A stretch of 64,000 nucleotides of DNA from Taudactylus pleione (GCA_031769625.1 JAUIMM010000213.1:5351501-5415500), one strand, 5' to 3'; positions 43,386 through 55,138 are shown, counted from the first letter of the stretch. Made by a program: numbers and translations. Notes: a model not told the origin generated them from the letters alone.

Positions 43386-45002
43386 CAGTCAGGTCCATAA
43401 ATATTGGGACATTGACAGAATTTTCAGATTTTGGCCTCTATTCACCACCACAATGGTTTTGAAATGAAACAAACAAGATGTGCTTTAACTGCAGACTTTC
43501 AGATTTAATTTGAGGGTAATTAATTACATCCAAATCGGGTGAACGGTGAACACTTTTTAAGGGGCCAAAAGTAATGGGACTATCAACTCAAAAGCGATTT
43601 CATGGACAGGTGTGGGCTATTCCCTCGTTATTTCATTATCAATTAAGCAGGTAAAAGGTCTGGAGTTGATCCTAGGTGTGACATTTGCATTTGGAATCAG
43701 TTGCTGTCAACTCTCAATATGAGATCCAAAGAGCTGTCAATATCAGTGAAGCAAGCCATCATTAGGCTGAAAAATCAAAACAAACCCATCAGAGAGATAG
43801 CAAAAACATTAGGTGTGGCCAAATGAACTGTTTGGAACATTATTAAAAAGCAAGAACGCATCGGAGAGCTCAGCAACACCAAAAGACCCGGAAGACCACG
43901 GAAAACAACTGTGGTGGATGACAGAAGAATTATTTCCCTGGTGAAGAAAAACCCCTTCACAACAGTTGGCCAAATCAAGAACACTCTCCAGGAGGTAGAT
44001 GTATATGTGTCAAAGTCAACAATCAAGAGAAGACTTCACAAGAGTGAATATAGAGGGTTCACCACAAGATGCAAACCATTGGTGAGCCACAAAAACAGGA
44101 AGACCAGATTAGAGTTTGCCAAACAACATCTAAAAAAGCCATTACAGTTCTGGAACAACATCCTATGGACAGATGAGACAAAGATCAACTTGTACCAGAG
44201 TGATGGGAAGAGAAAAGAAGGAAAGGAATTGCTCATGATCCAAAACATACCACCTCATCAGTGAAGCATGGTGCTGGTAGTGTCATGGCATGGGCATGTT
44301 CGGCTGTCAATGGAACTGGTTCCCTTGTATTTATTGATGATGTGACTACTGACAAAAGCAGCAGAATGAATTCTGAAGTGTTTCGGGCAATATTATATGC
44401 TCATATTCAGTCAAATGCTTCAGAACTCATTGGATGGCGCTTCACAGTGCAGATGGACAATGACCCGAAGCAAACTGCAAAAGCAACCAAAGAGTTTTTA
44501 AGGCTAAAAAGTGGAATGCTATGCAATGGCCAAGTCAATCCCCTGACCTGAATCCGATTGAGCATGCATTTCACTTGATGAAGACAAAACTGAAGGGAAA
44601 ATGCCCTAAGAACAAGCAGGAACTGAAGACATTTGCAGTAGAGGCCTGGCAGAGCATCACCAGGGATGAAACCCAGCGTCTGGTGATGTCTATGCGTTCC
44701 AGACTTCAGGCTGTAATTGACTGCAAAGGATTTGCAACAAAGTATTAAAAAGTGAAAGTTAGATTTAGGATTGTTTAGTTTGTCCCATTACTTTTGGCCC
44801 CTTAAAAAGTGGGAGGCACACATAGAAACCGTTGTAATTCCTACACCGTGCACCTGATTTGGATGTAATTACCCTCAAATTAAATCTGAAAGTCTGCAGT
44901 AAAAGCACATCTTGTTTGTTTCATTTCAAAGCCATTGTGGTGGTGAATAGAGGCCAAAATATGAAAATTCTGTCAATGTCCCAATATTTACGGACCTGAC
45001 TG
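43386..45002 (+). mobile_element. Tc1-type DNA transposon, nearly complete
   Basis: Bounded by CAGTCAGGTCCATAAATATT and its inverse AATATTTACGGACCTGACTG, each followed by TA (43384-43385; 45003-45004), the Tc1/mariner target. The inverted repeats are about 200 bp long, and both inner ends carry the second motif GGGGCCAAAAGTAATGGGAC (43561; inverse at 44783-44802), an IR/DR arrangement in which each end has two transposase-binding sites. Length 1617 bp, close to the usual 1.6 kb. Confidence 0.92.
43721..44748 (+). pseudogene. Tc1-type transposase with one stop and two frameshifts
   Basis: From ATG at 43721 the frame reads MRSKELSISVKQAIIRLKNQ, helix-turn-helix blocks, a TGA within LGVAK-TVW (43824), then TKRPGRPRKTT, the GRPR AT-hook-like linker. 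Catalytic residues: NNILWTDETKINL (first Asp), then after a frameshift near 44210 FTVQMDNDPKQTAKATKEFL (second Asp), then after another near 44510 SQSPDLNPIEHAFHLMKTKL (Glu). It ends FATKY-stop at 44748. The DDE triad is intact, but three lesions prevent translation as one protein. Confidence 0.92.
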
Positions 45003-45106
45003 TATATCTGCAGATTAGTCAATCTGCAGATATATTTTTCCAGTTCACAGACATATTTTCTGTACACACACTGGGCAACTATTTTGGTCATTGTCCACCC
45101 AGCATT

Positions 45107-45777
45107 AGTCTCCTGTAATATCTAATAAATGTATGAGACCATGAACTGGGTACATTGTGACTGATAAGGGCACCCCCTTTCCCACTGTATTTGTGGTAGT
45201 AGCCCCTTGCAAAAAAAATAACTAACCTTCTATTCTGAAATACTGTACTATCACAGATTTTGGCATAGCAGCTGCATTTAATCTCATTTTGGCAATAAGT
45301 CAGGGAGCCCTAAAACTAAAACCTACAACTATGCATTGTTGATAGAATCTGCAACTAGGTCAAATAATAATAACTAGTTGGTTCAATTTACATTTCTTAG
45401 TTTCCCTTTGAGGACTATACTATATGGTAGCCACCTGCGCTGTGGACCATCCATGAATCCTTGATGAGCATAAGGGATTTAGAACCTCTAGCAGCTAAGG
45501 TTAGCAAGGAATTTTGCTTCATAGAAAGAAGATTTATGGTCAAGGAGTTATTATAAATAGTATATGGCATTAAATGGTCAGTATCCCTTATATTGAAGTA
45601 CTTAGGCAAAAGTTGTTAATACAAGGATATATGAGTCATATGCAGTACTCCTTCCCTTATGGATGAAGGTGCTGCACATGCTGCAGTCCGGAGACTAATC
45701 TTAATTCCGGCGCATGTGCAATGGATCTGGCAGGCGCTGAGATCGGTGCACACTTTGTATTGGAAGCGCTGTCTCTG
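45107..45777. other. Unassigned sequence
   Basis: AT-rich with no recognised feature. The sequence just after 45106 (CTCCTGTAATATC) may continue the MITE half at 39636-39685. Confidence 0.3.
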
Positions 45778-46283
45778 GGGCTGATTCACTACCGTACGCA
45801 ACTGCGATTATGCGCGCAATCGGTTGATTGGTGTGTACTGTGCATGCATTGCAGTGTGCGAACTAGCTATTGCGATCAGGACTGCAATCGCAGTGACTAC
45901 GCAGACCCATTGCAGAGTGATTGAGAGGAAGAGCCATTTGGGGGTGGTGATGGGGGGGTGGACGGGCAAATGCAGGCGTGGCAGTGCGTTTCAACGCCAT
46001 TGCAGGGGTGTGCATAAATTATCCACTGCAATGCCGTAAGCAGCCTGAGGCCTGTTAGCAATTTCTCAGTAAGGTCAGAGCTTGTTTAAGTGTGCATGAG
46101 GCTGTGATGGTACTCTATTGTACCGATGGTTCTGCAGTCTTGCTAAACATTATGGATATGTGGTAAGTAAAGTGGGCGTCCTTATGTTATGCTGCGAGGG
46201 CATTGCAATCGCAATGGATTAGCATACTATCGCAGTTGAATTGCGGGCATAAACGCTATTGCATACGGTAGTGAATCAGGCCC
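45778..46283. mobile_element. GGGCTGATTCACTACCGTA inverted-repeat element
   Basis: GGGCTGATTCACTACCGTAC at the left and GCATACGGTAGTGAATCAGG with CCC at the right are inverted copies. Internal GCGATTATGCG and AATCGCAATGG blocks also pair loosely. About 505 bp, non-coding. A sibling family of the GGGCCTGATTCAG elements with different subterminal sequence. Confidence 0.65.
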
Positions 46284-47635
46284 TCTGTTATTTGTGACTC
46301 GGGCTGGCAGTCCTAGGGGGAGAAAACACCTCCCCCTGGGTCTGCCTGTCCTGTGTGTGATTACAACGGGAAGTCACTGCAAATGAAGCTAGTGCACGGA
46401 CTCCAACTGGGTCACTGGGGCTGACAAATTTTACTGGGGGGGCCTGCAGCTCCTAGGTAAAATCCACTAATGGTCATATGTAAAGCCTCCATTCCATCAA
46501 GTAAGGTATGACTACACTGAAAACAGATCCATATGTTCTGAGTATCCATTAAATATTTTCAACCTAAAAGTCAAGAGCTGAACTAATTGCTGGATGAATG
46601 AATTTGCCTATTATGGTCTTTTTGCCAAGCAATGAACTTCTGAATTATACTAAGTTACCTAGATCAAGTTCAAGGCGTAGGAGAAGCCTTTAATAATGCC
46701 TGAGTAGAGAAAGCTAAATTCTCACTTGCTAATATACTGGCAATAATGCCATCTACATGGACTGGGGCAACTCTGAGACTCTCCACTCCACCGAGCCATC
46801 GAAGGCCCTACAGTGTGCCCAAATACCCTGTGTCAGCCCAGAACCCCAGCACCCTGCTAATAGGTTCTGAGCCCCACATCACTGGTGTTAATAAGAGATC
46901 TTTTGTTTGTTAAAGTGATTCATTTTGAAAACCCAAGGGAATGGATGGGCCCCTGATCAGCTGGCAGACCAATAGGAATCAATTCTGGATGACCAGAGTG
47001 GATATACCAATATAACAATGTTATACTCCTGGCTTGAGTTTGTGAAGAGCAGTAGAGTTGGATGGGGAAATGAATTAAGAAGCATTAATATGGTCTATGG
47101 GAATGGCACTGGATCTATCCCCTATATTTCTGGTATCACTCTGGACAAAATGTTTGGGTGTGCGCATTTGGAGAATTAACAAAAAGTTCTATGTGGGGAT
47201 TGTTGAAGGTCTGTGCTATTATCAGGATAGTATTTTTAGCAGAGAAACAGAGCTTATGAAATGTCTCTGATGAAACAGGGAGTCTGCTATCCCATTTAGC
47301 TCTCCCTGGCATGTAAGTGGCTACTAAGTAAACCCCAACCTGACATTCAGATCTCCATTTTTCGGGTAGCCCCCTGCAACCCCGGAAGAGAAGGTGGATC
47401 TCTCACATCCCACCCACTTCCTAGTGAGGCGGTCAGGATGGGTAGATTGTATAGGCAATTAGTGGTAATACAACTGGATTTGTTTCTTCCGTTTATCCTG
47501 TTGATTGTTAGATCTCATCAGTTTCTGAGCTACAGTACAGTACTTAATTGCTTCATATCGGGGATGAGTGTAATGTAGCTTACTTCACCATCCTGAATCT
47601 CTACCACTCTTGCTTCCTGCCCTGAGATCCCCTTA
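46284..47635. other. Unassigned sequence
   Basis: Positions 46290-46470 contain a GC-rich repeat-like block (CACCTCCCCCTGGGTC, GGCCTGCAGCTCCTAGG). The remainder shows no recognised gene or element. Confidence 0.3.
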
Positions 47636-47639
47636 CACT

Positions 47640-47975
47640 GGTCTGGCTCACTCCTCGAGTTATCCGTTTGTCTCCCCGTTCCCTTTAGCTTGTAAGCTCC
47701 AAAGGAGCAGGGTCCTTTGGAGCTTACAAAGGACCCACACTCCACTCCTTCGTTGCTTTTGCATCTCTTCTAGTGGCTCTAAACCTGTTAGTTGTGCCCA
47801 CGCTAACGTGTACAGGTCTCAGCCTATACTTCATATTCCTCTTTAGCTGTATTGTGTGTTGAGAATTATGGTTCTAATTATTTACTGTACTGTACTGTTT
47901 TACCTTGTGCTGTCGTATTGTATGCCCTATGTACGGCGCTGTGTTGCCCTATAAATAAAGTGTCATCATAATAGT
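47640..47975 (+). mobile_element. LINE/SINE 3' tail with TATAAATAAA
   Basis: AGCTTGTAAGCTCCAAAGGA, TACTGTACTGTACTGTTTTA, GTATGCCCTATGTACGGCGC and TTGCCCTATAAATAAAG match the conserved 3' tail found on L2/CR1-related LINEs and the SINEs that use their machinery. A 20-base hairpin around 47690-47730 (GTAAGCTCCAAAGGA with its inverse) lies within it. No coding part is visible. Confidence 0.55.
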
Positions 47976-48125
47976 TAGCTCACATATTTGGCAATCCTTA
48001 ATCCACTTCCATTAAGCAATTTAGTTGGAACTTCTGCTTGTATCTGCCAAAATGTTATGTGGCACTTAGGAGGGTGCATTATTTCTTATTTACTCTAATA
48101 TTATTATTACTCCAATACAATATGC

Positions 48126-48655
48126 GTTTGGCATCCCCGCGGTCGGGATGCTGACACTTAAGGTGGGTATCCACTTATAGATATACAAACGAGAGCACAA
48201 TTACAACATTGCTGTCATGCTCTCGTTTGTATATCTAGTGATGTGCAAGCGCGATTTGCAAGCGATTGCACGATAACAATGTCGTTATCGTGCAATCGCT
48301 TGGCTAAATCGTTAAGTGAATACCCCCTTTTACATAACCGGCGCCAGAATACCGATGCCGGTCAGAATCCTGGCGCCGGCATCCTGACCGCTGGGATGCC
48401 AAAGGTAAGAAACGGGGTGGGGGGCAGGGTTAGGTTTAGGGTTAGGCACTAAGGGGGAGGCTTAGTTTAGGGTGCGGGGAGGTTAGGTTCGGGCGCTAAG
48501 GAGGGAGGTTAGGGTTAGGCACCAAAGAGGGAGGGTTAGGGTAGGGAGAGAGGGAGGGTTAGCATACCGACCAACAAGTGTCAGTATGTTAACCCAATCG
48601 GGATCCCGGCGTCAGTATTCTGACCGCCAGGTTCCCGACTCTCTGTATTTCATAC
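48126..48655. repeat. Telomere-like-core element, copy 7, split by a MITE
   Basis: GGCATCCCCGCGGTCGGGAT at the left, then a 168-bp insertion, then CCGGCGCCAGAATACCGATG, a core of TTAGGTTTAGGGTTAGGCAC units (48425-48555) and GGGATCCCGGCGTCAGTATT at the right. Confidence 0.65.
48161..48328. mobile_element. Short MITE inside the telomere-like element
   Basis: AGGTGGGTATCCACTTATAG at the left and GTTAAGTGAATACCCCCTT at the right are inverted, flanked by TTA on both sides (48158-48160; 48329-48331). Two interior palindromes (ATATACAAACGAGAG with its inverse; CGATTGCACGATAACA with its inverse) fold into further hairpins. Confidence 0.6.
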
Positions 48656-48734
48656 CGAATCCCTCTAATACAATAGTTGTAACTAATACAACAATTAAAA
48701 TCCATAGCAATATTAGTGTATAATACAAAAGATT

Positions 48735-48985
48735 TACAAGTAACTCACAATAGGTGGAGATGAATGTGTATTCCACTTGTGGGTAAAGCCAGGTTGCACT
48801 GCAGCTGGGAAGGACAGAGGTAAAATGTTCAGAGAGAATTAGATTTGGGAGGGGCGTGAGCAAAGTAAATAAAGCTGTCCAGCATTGTGGGCCACATGCA
48901 AGAGCTGCCAGTATATACCCTGCAGGCAACAAATATATGTATTTGCTCCCCTTGCATTGGCATTGCTACATGGTTTGTCCAAGTA
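48735..48985. repeat. Fragment related to the element at 55139-55744
   Basis: GGTTGCACTGCAGCTGGGAA, CAGAGAGAATTAGATTTGGG, AAAGCTGTCCAGCATTGTGG and TTGCTCCCCTTGCATTGGCA match successive parts of the 55.1-kb element, without its terminal repeats. Confidence 0.6.
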
Positions 48986-49639
48986 TACAGCAATGGGGTC
49001 CATACATCAGCAATCATATAACAAGATTCACCAATTCTGCCTTTTTTTACCAATTCAACAATTCTACAAACCATTAATATGTGCCCATATATTGCTGATA
49101 TGACTGATCGACTAAATCCAACATGTTGAACAACCGGATTCAACAATTCCGATCACTTATTGGTCACACTCGGAAATCGGGGAACCCCATACATTGCCAA
49201 ATTTTTTGTACAGTCATCTGCACATCGCAGAATTGCCCCAATTGATGGCTGATTTATCCCAAACTCAAATACAAATTAAGGAGCAAATTTGCTTTATACA
49301 GTATATCATAATAAGATCACAACAGCAAGTTTTCATTTTAGTTCTCTTCTGTGCACTTATCATTTTTACTTTGTTAATTTCACTTAGTAATCATGGTATA
49401 AAATAAGATACAGTTTTAAAATAATTAAAGTGTAGTTTAAAAAAAACACAACATATTTTTTAAAATATACTACTCTGATTAGGATAAGCAACTTTCAAAT
49501 AAATGTAGATTTTTTTCAACCACTGCTTTCATAATGCGAGATATGAATCTGATAGGGAAGAGCTGCGGCTTGCAATTCTACATCTATGTAATATTTACCA
49601 ACTAAAGACAATATTCTTGCTTTAATTAAATAAGTGACT

Positions 49640-49920
49640 CAGGCTATTACATAGGTAAATTAAACAGTAAAAGATGAAATTGTGAAAATGAAGACAGATT
49701 TAGCCTATATTGCACACCAATTAGCAGACCTGGAAGATGCACAGAAAAATATGGAAATATCAGTATCAGAGGCCTAAACGAAGACGAGAAAACAGATTAG
49801 CATGATTTACTTAATGAAAATCCTGTTAGATGATCTGGAAAATCACAGCCAAAGAACATCAGAATTAAAGGACTTGCTGATCCTCTATCTCATCTGAATT
49901 GTGAGACGCAATGATCTCTG
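49640..49920 (+). pseudogene. L1-type ORF1 fragment
   Basis: Plus-strand frames read VKDEIVKMKTDLAYIAHQLA with DLEDAQKN, a heptad-rich coiled-coil stretch, and further on LDDLENHSQRTS, the LEDRSRRNN-like junction to the RNA-binding domain. Stops and shifts separate them. It resembles the fragment at 10800-11025. Short ORFs follow to 50310 without recognisable motifs. Confidence 0.5.
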
Positions 49921-50938
49921 TATGCCACAAAATTTGGGCTAAAGAAGCTATTATCCTAACTGGCAAAATCAATTTAGTGGGGCAACCTAATAACTGTTGA
50001 ATGCATGATTTTTACTCATAGTAAGTCATTGTACTGCAGGCTAAACATTGCAGTTACATTACACTTAGCTCTTCATTATGGCTAATTTTACCATTCTCAT
50101 TGTGTACTCTGAGCCAGGGATGTGTACTCAAATCTTTCATTGATGCATTTTGGGCTAAATATACATGGGAAGGTCACTCACTGATCTGGATAATGGGTAG
50201 TGGACCCAAGTATCTGCCAGATCATCAAGACCATCTGAGTGTGAGAACATGCATAAGCAATATAAAAAGCAACATAGAACCCCAAGAACCCTGCCAGAGT
50301 TTTTAATTTCCACACCTCTGGATCTCCCACCTCAGATCATATAACTTTGAAATGTTTCTTCCTATTCTACTTTGAAGGTTGCTTTCATGTTTATGATGCC
50401 AAGTAAAGAACACGGTTATTGGAATATTATTATACAGATGGATTATTTAAAATAGTGTCTCAGAGTTTCTTAACACGATAATAGATAAATTGGGCCTCTT
50501 CTTATATCCTGGGCATCTGTAAGTAAAATGTAAGGCATTGTTTTGAGTTGAAAAATGTTGCTGAAGTTATCTAAAGGTTTATAATGAGCTTGATGGTTTC
50601 TAGTCATACTTATATTATTTATAGTCATAGTTCTTATTCATATCAAAGTTTTAGCGTCCTACTGTACAAGTTGTTGGATTTGTAAAGAAAACAAAAAAAT
50701 CTGCTTATGTAAATACCATACGGCTATTATGGTGTGTGAGGCCCTTTTTGGTCCCTAGTTACAGGGCATAGTACCCTTGGTTCCCATCTTCCTGCAGTAG
50801 TACAAAAAAAGGATGTTGAGTTCTTAGTCACATGTCACTGGATAGTACCTTATTATTATGCCACAAATTATTTCATTATAACTCCTCAGTTTTTTCACTT
50901 TGAAAGTCATACAAATCTGTACAGAAGTATACCTTATA
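49921..50938. other. Unassigned AT-rich sequence
   Basis: May include more L1 remnant (49980-50340), but no diagnostic motif. The rest is AT-rich with no recognised feature. Confidence 0.25.
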
Positions 50939-51641
50939 CACTATATAGACAAAAGTAATTGGACACTGACAGCAAATAGATCAACAAGATTTTATTGATG
51001 TCAGTACTTTGTAGATCCACCCCTTGTAGTGAGTACTGCAGACACCATTCTTGGCAAACTGTCCACAAGTTCCTGGACAACAGCAGGTGGTATGCCATTC
51101 CGCATTAAGGGGGAGATTTAATAAAGCTTGAAGAGAAATAAAATTGGAGATAAACAGCACCAACCAATCAGCTCCTGTTATTTTTCAAATACAGCCTGTA
51201 AAGTGATAGTTAGGAGCTGATTGGTTTGTGCTATTTATCTCCAATTTTATCTCTCTCCAAGCTTATTAACTCTCCCCCTAAGTACAGTGACCAATTGTGA
51301 CACTGAAGAAGGTGGAGTCAGCCTAGAACACACCTGTCGCTCCAATTCTCTCTATACTTCTCAGAGTGAATGTGACCATGCATTACACCTAGTGGACCCA
51401 TGCCAAAGCAGCTAAAACAGCCCCACAGCATAACGCCATCCCCTCCATGCTTTACTGTAGGTACTGTACACTCTGGCATCAGACATTTTCCTGGCAATCA
51501 CCAAACCCAAACACATCCTTCTGATCTAATAAGTGTAAATCAGGATTCGTCACTCTATAACACTTGCCGCCATTGTTCCACTGTCCAGGAGCACACCATT
51601 TCGCTTGTGTGGGGTGTCCAATCACTTTTGTCTACATAATG
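50939..51641 (-). mobile_element. Deleted Tc1-type transposon with a MITE inside
   Basis: The left end CACTATATAGACAAAAGTAA with TTGGACAC and the right end GTGTCCAATCACTTTTGTCT with ACATAATG are inverted terminal repeats, flanked by TA on both sides (50937-50938; 51642-51643). On the minus strand the interior still reads SDES and MPECTVPTVKHGGDGVMLWG, the central DDE-transposase region, around 51420-51570. Most of the coding sequence is deleted. A 170-bp element interrupts it. Confidence 0.85.
51109..51278. mobile_element. GGGGGAGATTTAATAAAGCTTG palindromic MITE, TAA duplication
   Basis: Arms GGGGGAGATTTAATAAAGCT and the inverse AGCTTATTAACTCTCCCCC. The centre also pairs (CAATCAGCTCCTGTTA; TAGTTAGGAGCTGATTG). 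TAA lies on both sides (51106-51108; 51279-51281). Inserted in the deleted Tc1. Fragments of the family are at 5995 and 39636. Confidence 0.85.
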
Positions 51642-51643
51642 TA

Positions 51644-52388
51644 TTTGGTACCAGAACAATCCCATTATCTTTCCTACTAATGTAAGATATTACTATTGCA
51701 GAAGACAATTATTTACATATTTAATACAAGAAAAGATTGCTGTGGCTCTTATTCAAGAGATGAATGTTAAAGTAAGTCACAGCCATTTTTTGTACACTTT
51801 TCCAGTCACAAATCCAGTGTGTGGCAGTTTTGGTGGTACATCGCAATTCTCTTGTTATAGACAAAGTTCATTGAGATTCTCGGGGTTATGTTTTTGTAAC
51901 CATGGAATTATATATATTTGTAAATCTGCATTTTCCACATGTTCAATATAACACGTTAAAGCGTGTATTGAAGGGGTTAACTGAATTAATGACTGCTACG
52001 GTAATTATATGGGGCATCAGTATGGACAGGTGGCATTACATAGTCTGACCATGATCTGGTTTATCTAAAGGTACAGTATTTTTACCCAATCACACTGCTA
52101 AATACAGGACCTGGAGACTAGATTAGTACATATTGTATGAAAGAACAATCAGCATTAGATATAGGAGTAACCACTTTCTTTCAAGAAAATGGTTTGAACA
52201 TAATTCATGAAGCATCACTTTGGGCAACACAAAATGTGTGATAAGAGACAATAATATTGAAATATTCTCTTTGTTAAAGAAAAACAGCTTTGGGAATACC
52301 ACACTTTAGAAATACATATCCTTAAAATGCAACATACAGTAACAGTAAGTTAAGCTACTTGTGTACACAACTGAGACATAGAAATAAA
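51644..52388. other. Unassigned AT-rich sequence
   Basis: No recognisable feature. Confidence 0.35.
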
Positions 52389-52900
52389 GGGCCTGATACA
52401 GAGCCGCACACAATGTTGACGTTCACACAGTTGATTTTTTGCAGCTGCGTATGCCTGAAAATGTCTGACAACCCCTATGGCGCATGCATCACACAGAGTG
52501 TATGCACAAAGGTGCTGTTACGACCGAGACAGGCGGTATTAGAAATGTTGTGGAAAAGTGATGGGCGTAACTGGGCACTGACTGGGACGTGGCCAGTAGT
52601 GCACGCAAACATGGCTTATTCAGTGGATGTGTTATGTAATGTCGCTGTTGTGTCAGTGCAAGCGGCTTGTACACAGACACACAGCTGCAATCATAGGAGG
52701 TTATGGTGAGACAGAGAAACTGCACCTGCCATAAGGACGCACCAATCGGTTTATAGTGTGAAATTATGCTAAAAATGAGTGACACTACCACATTTCTTTG
52801 CACATTTAGCCACACGGATGTACACAAGGGAAGGAGTTTGTAGCAGCATTTGCATAAAGTCACAGACGGGTGACCGCCAATAGACGATTCTGCAACTCAG
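52389..52900. mobile_element. GGGCCTGATACAGAGCCG element, right end lost
   Basis: Starts GGGCCTGATACAGAGCCGCA like the 9.5-kb element. The interior is GC-rich with CATGCATCAC and GCGTATGC palindromic blocks. A matching CAGGCCC right end is not visible; similarity ends near 52900 where the 55-bp array begins. Confidence 0.4.
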
Positions 52901-52904
52901 AACT

Positions 52905-53720
52905 GTAAAATAACTCGCAGACTTGAACTGCAGATGAACCGGGCAGACGTGAAGCCGGAATGGAACTGGAGACTTGAACCGGACTGGAATCGGAGGGAGC
53001 AGCAGCTAGCCAGAGTGGAACCAGAGGCTTGAACTGGACTGGGACCCAAGATAACTGCAGAGTAGCTGGAGTGGAAGTGGAGGCTTGAACCAGAGTGGGA
53101 CCGGAGAAAGCAGCAGCCAGCCAAAGTCAGACAGCAGGCTTGAACCAAAGTGGGACCAGAGATAGCAGCAGCCAGCCAGAGTGGAACCGCAGGCTTGAAC
53201 TGGAGTGGGACCGGTGAGAGTAGCAGACAGCTGGAGTGGGGCAGCAGGCTTGAACCAAAGTGGGACCAACAGCAGCAGCCAGCCAGAGTGGGACTGCAGG
53301 CTTGAACCGGAGTGAGACTGGAGATAGCAGCAGCCAGCCGGAGTGGGACTAGTAAGAGTAGCAGCCAGCTGGAGTGGGACCGCAGGCTTGCACTGGAATG
53401 AGACTGGTGAAAGTAGCAGCCAGCCAGAGTGGGGCAGCAGGCTTGAACCAAAATGGGAACGACAGCAGCAGCCAGCCGGAGTAGGACCACAGGCTTGGAC
53501 TGGAGTGGGACCAGTGAGAGTAGCAGCAGCCGGAGTGGGCCCGATGAAGTAGCAGCCAGCCGGAGTGGGACCGCTGAGGGAAGCAGGCTTGGACCGGAAT
53601 GACAGCGGTGGTAGTAGCAGCCAGCCGGTGTGGGATAGCAGGCTTGGACTGGAGTGGGACTGGTAAGTGTAGCAGTAGTTGAGATGGACTGGAACCGGTG
53701 CTTGAACACAGACTGGAAGG
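52905..53720. repeat. 55-bp tandem repeat array
   Basis: Thirteen or so degenerate units of about 55 bp built from GCAGCAGCCAGCCAGAGTGG, GACCGCAGGCTTGAAC and GGAGTGGGACCGG. Minus-strand frames of 276 and 319 codons (repeated LLLVPLRLAAA-like runs) are by-products. The style resembles the tandem leaders of the gypsy pieces at 17.6-18.1 kb, though no LTR is visible here. Confidence 0.8.
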
Positions 53721-53889
53721 TGCAGACTTCGAAGCAGCATACAGCGCAGGATTTCAGAGTGGATGGAATATTCAGAGGCAGCAGCTTGCAGGCATCCATA
53801 AGGCAGCAGCTTGCAGGCATCCATCGGAGGTAGCACTTACTAGTGAGTAAGATCAATTTAAGTTAAAATGACAGTTCAGTGAACCCTGC

Positions 53890-54604
53890 TGTGTATGGGG
53901 CTCCAAAGTAAATGGATGGTCACTGCACCTATTCTAATGATGGTGCATCGGTGGAAAAGGCTTAAATTTTCATGCCAGTATCAGAATTGGTCTGGCGCTG
54001 ATTGGCGAAGGGTTGCCTTCTCCGATGAGTCACGTTTTTCTGCTTCATCGAATGGATGGACTTTGGTGTGTTGGGCAAGAAACATCGGAGAACAAACACC
54101 CTGCAACCATTGCTGGAAGAACACAAGCTGGTGGTGGCAGCGTTATGGTCTGGGGAATGTTTTCATGGCACTCTCTGGGCCCACTCATCTATGTGGAAGG
54201 CACCCTCAACTGATTTGGTTATGAATCCATCCTTGCAGAGCACGTACACCCATACATTCTCATTGTCTTCCCTGAGGCAGCTGGGATTTTCCAGCAAGAC
54301 AATGCGACATTGTCACATGGCTAGAAATATACAAAAGTGGTTGGAAGAGCATGACCAAGACTTCCAAGTACTTCCCTGGCCCCCTAATTCCACGGACTTG
54401 AACCCAATTGAGCATCTGTGGGACCACCTCGATCGTTGTGTTCGCTCTATGGATACTCCACCACGTACCCTCCAGCAGCTGTAGGATGCACTGAAGTCAG
54501 CATGGCTCCAGATACCTGTGCCAACCTACCAGCACCTTATTGAGTCACTGCCAGCCCATCTAGCTGATGCCCGTGCTGCACATGGTGGTTACTCTAGCTA
54601 TTAG
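53890..54604 (+). pseudogene. Tc1-type transposase, 5'-truncated and frameshifted
   Basis: Blocks in shifting plus-strand frames: NWSGADWRRVAFSDESRFSA (first Asp), GGGSVMVWGMFSWHSLGPLI, FPEAAGIFQQDNATLSHG (second Asp), then LPWPPNSTDLNPIEHLWDHL (Glu), and SLPAHLADARAAHGGYSSY before a TAG at 54602-54604. The N-terminal DNA-binding part and left terminal repeat are missing; the 55-bp array and a short linker lie there instead. At least three frameshifts. Confidence 0.88.
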
Positions 54605-54634
54605 CTGGTGGTCATAATAATGTGACTCGACTGT
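54605..54634. repeat. Right terminal repeat of the 54-kb Tc1 element
   Basis: GGTGGTCATAATAATGTGAC followed by TCGACTG, the expected right end of this Tc1 family directly after the stop codon. No matching left end was found. Confidence 0.55.
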
Positions 54635-55138
54635 GTCGTTTATAAATAACTGTCCCTGTTAAGAAACCAGGAATGGTGATACCCTTCTTCAGTGAGTCAG
54701 ATCCTGCAATAACCCTCACCATTCAGTTATACTATACCATTGACTTACAATAAATATGCAGATGCTGGTCCTCTTAACTTTGGAATATAATACCCAATAT
54801 GCCCCTGCTTATGGAAGAATATAAGGTGGATCTCAAAACGCAATGGCCTAACAAATAGAAACCTCTGAGTAGTATCCATTCTGATGCTGCTAGCATACAT
54901 TACTCATTTACATAGAAGCTTAACGCTAATGGGTTGATTCAGGTCCTGTGTGATCGCATGCAGCCCCAGTTATGCCTCTGATTGACAGGCAGAGGCACTT
55001 TCGTGTAACCGGGCCCAGGTAATTAGTTCCCGCTCTCTCACCCCCCCTCTTGGCGCCCCTGGGAATCGTTGATCCAGGTAATGATATAAGTTGCCCACTT
55101 ATCAGAGTTACGAATGGCCCTCTAAATTGTAGGCACTT

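Larger units (their letters stand above)
39686..45106. mobile_element. Outer interspersed element, split by two later insertions
   Basis: Left AGGTACACACTGGCGGACAT and right TTTGGTCATTGTCCACCCAG with GTACACACACTGGGCAAC form loose inverted ends. The left part (39686-39955), a 22-base piece (43364-43385) and the right part (45003-45106) line up as one element when the two insertions are removed. The uninterrupted hairpin sequence at 393-434 shows the pre-insertion state of the junction. Confidence 0.6.

Noticed and set aside
52897..53856. 319- and 276-codon minus-strand ORFs
   Set aside because: They follow the 55-bp tandem repeat and have no start context or domain. Overlapping frames are equally open.
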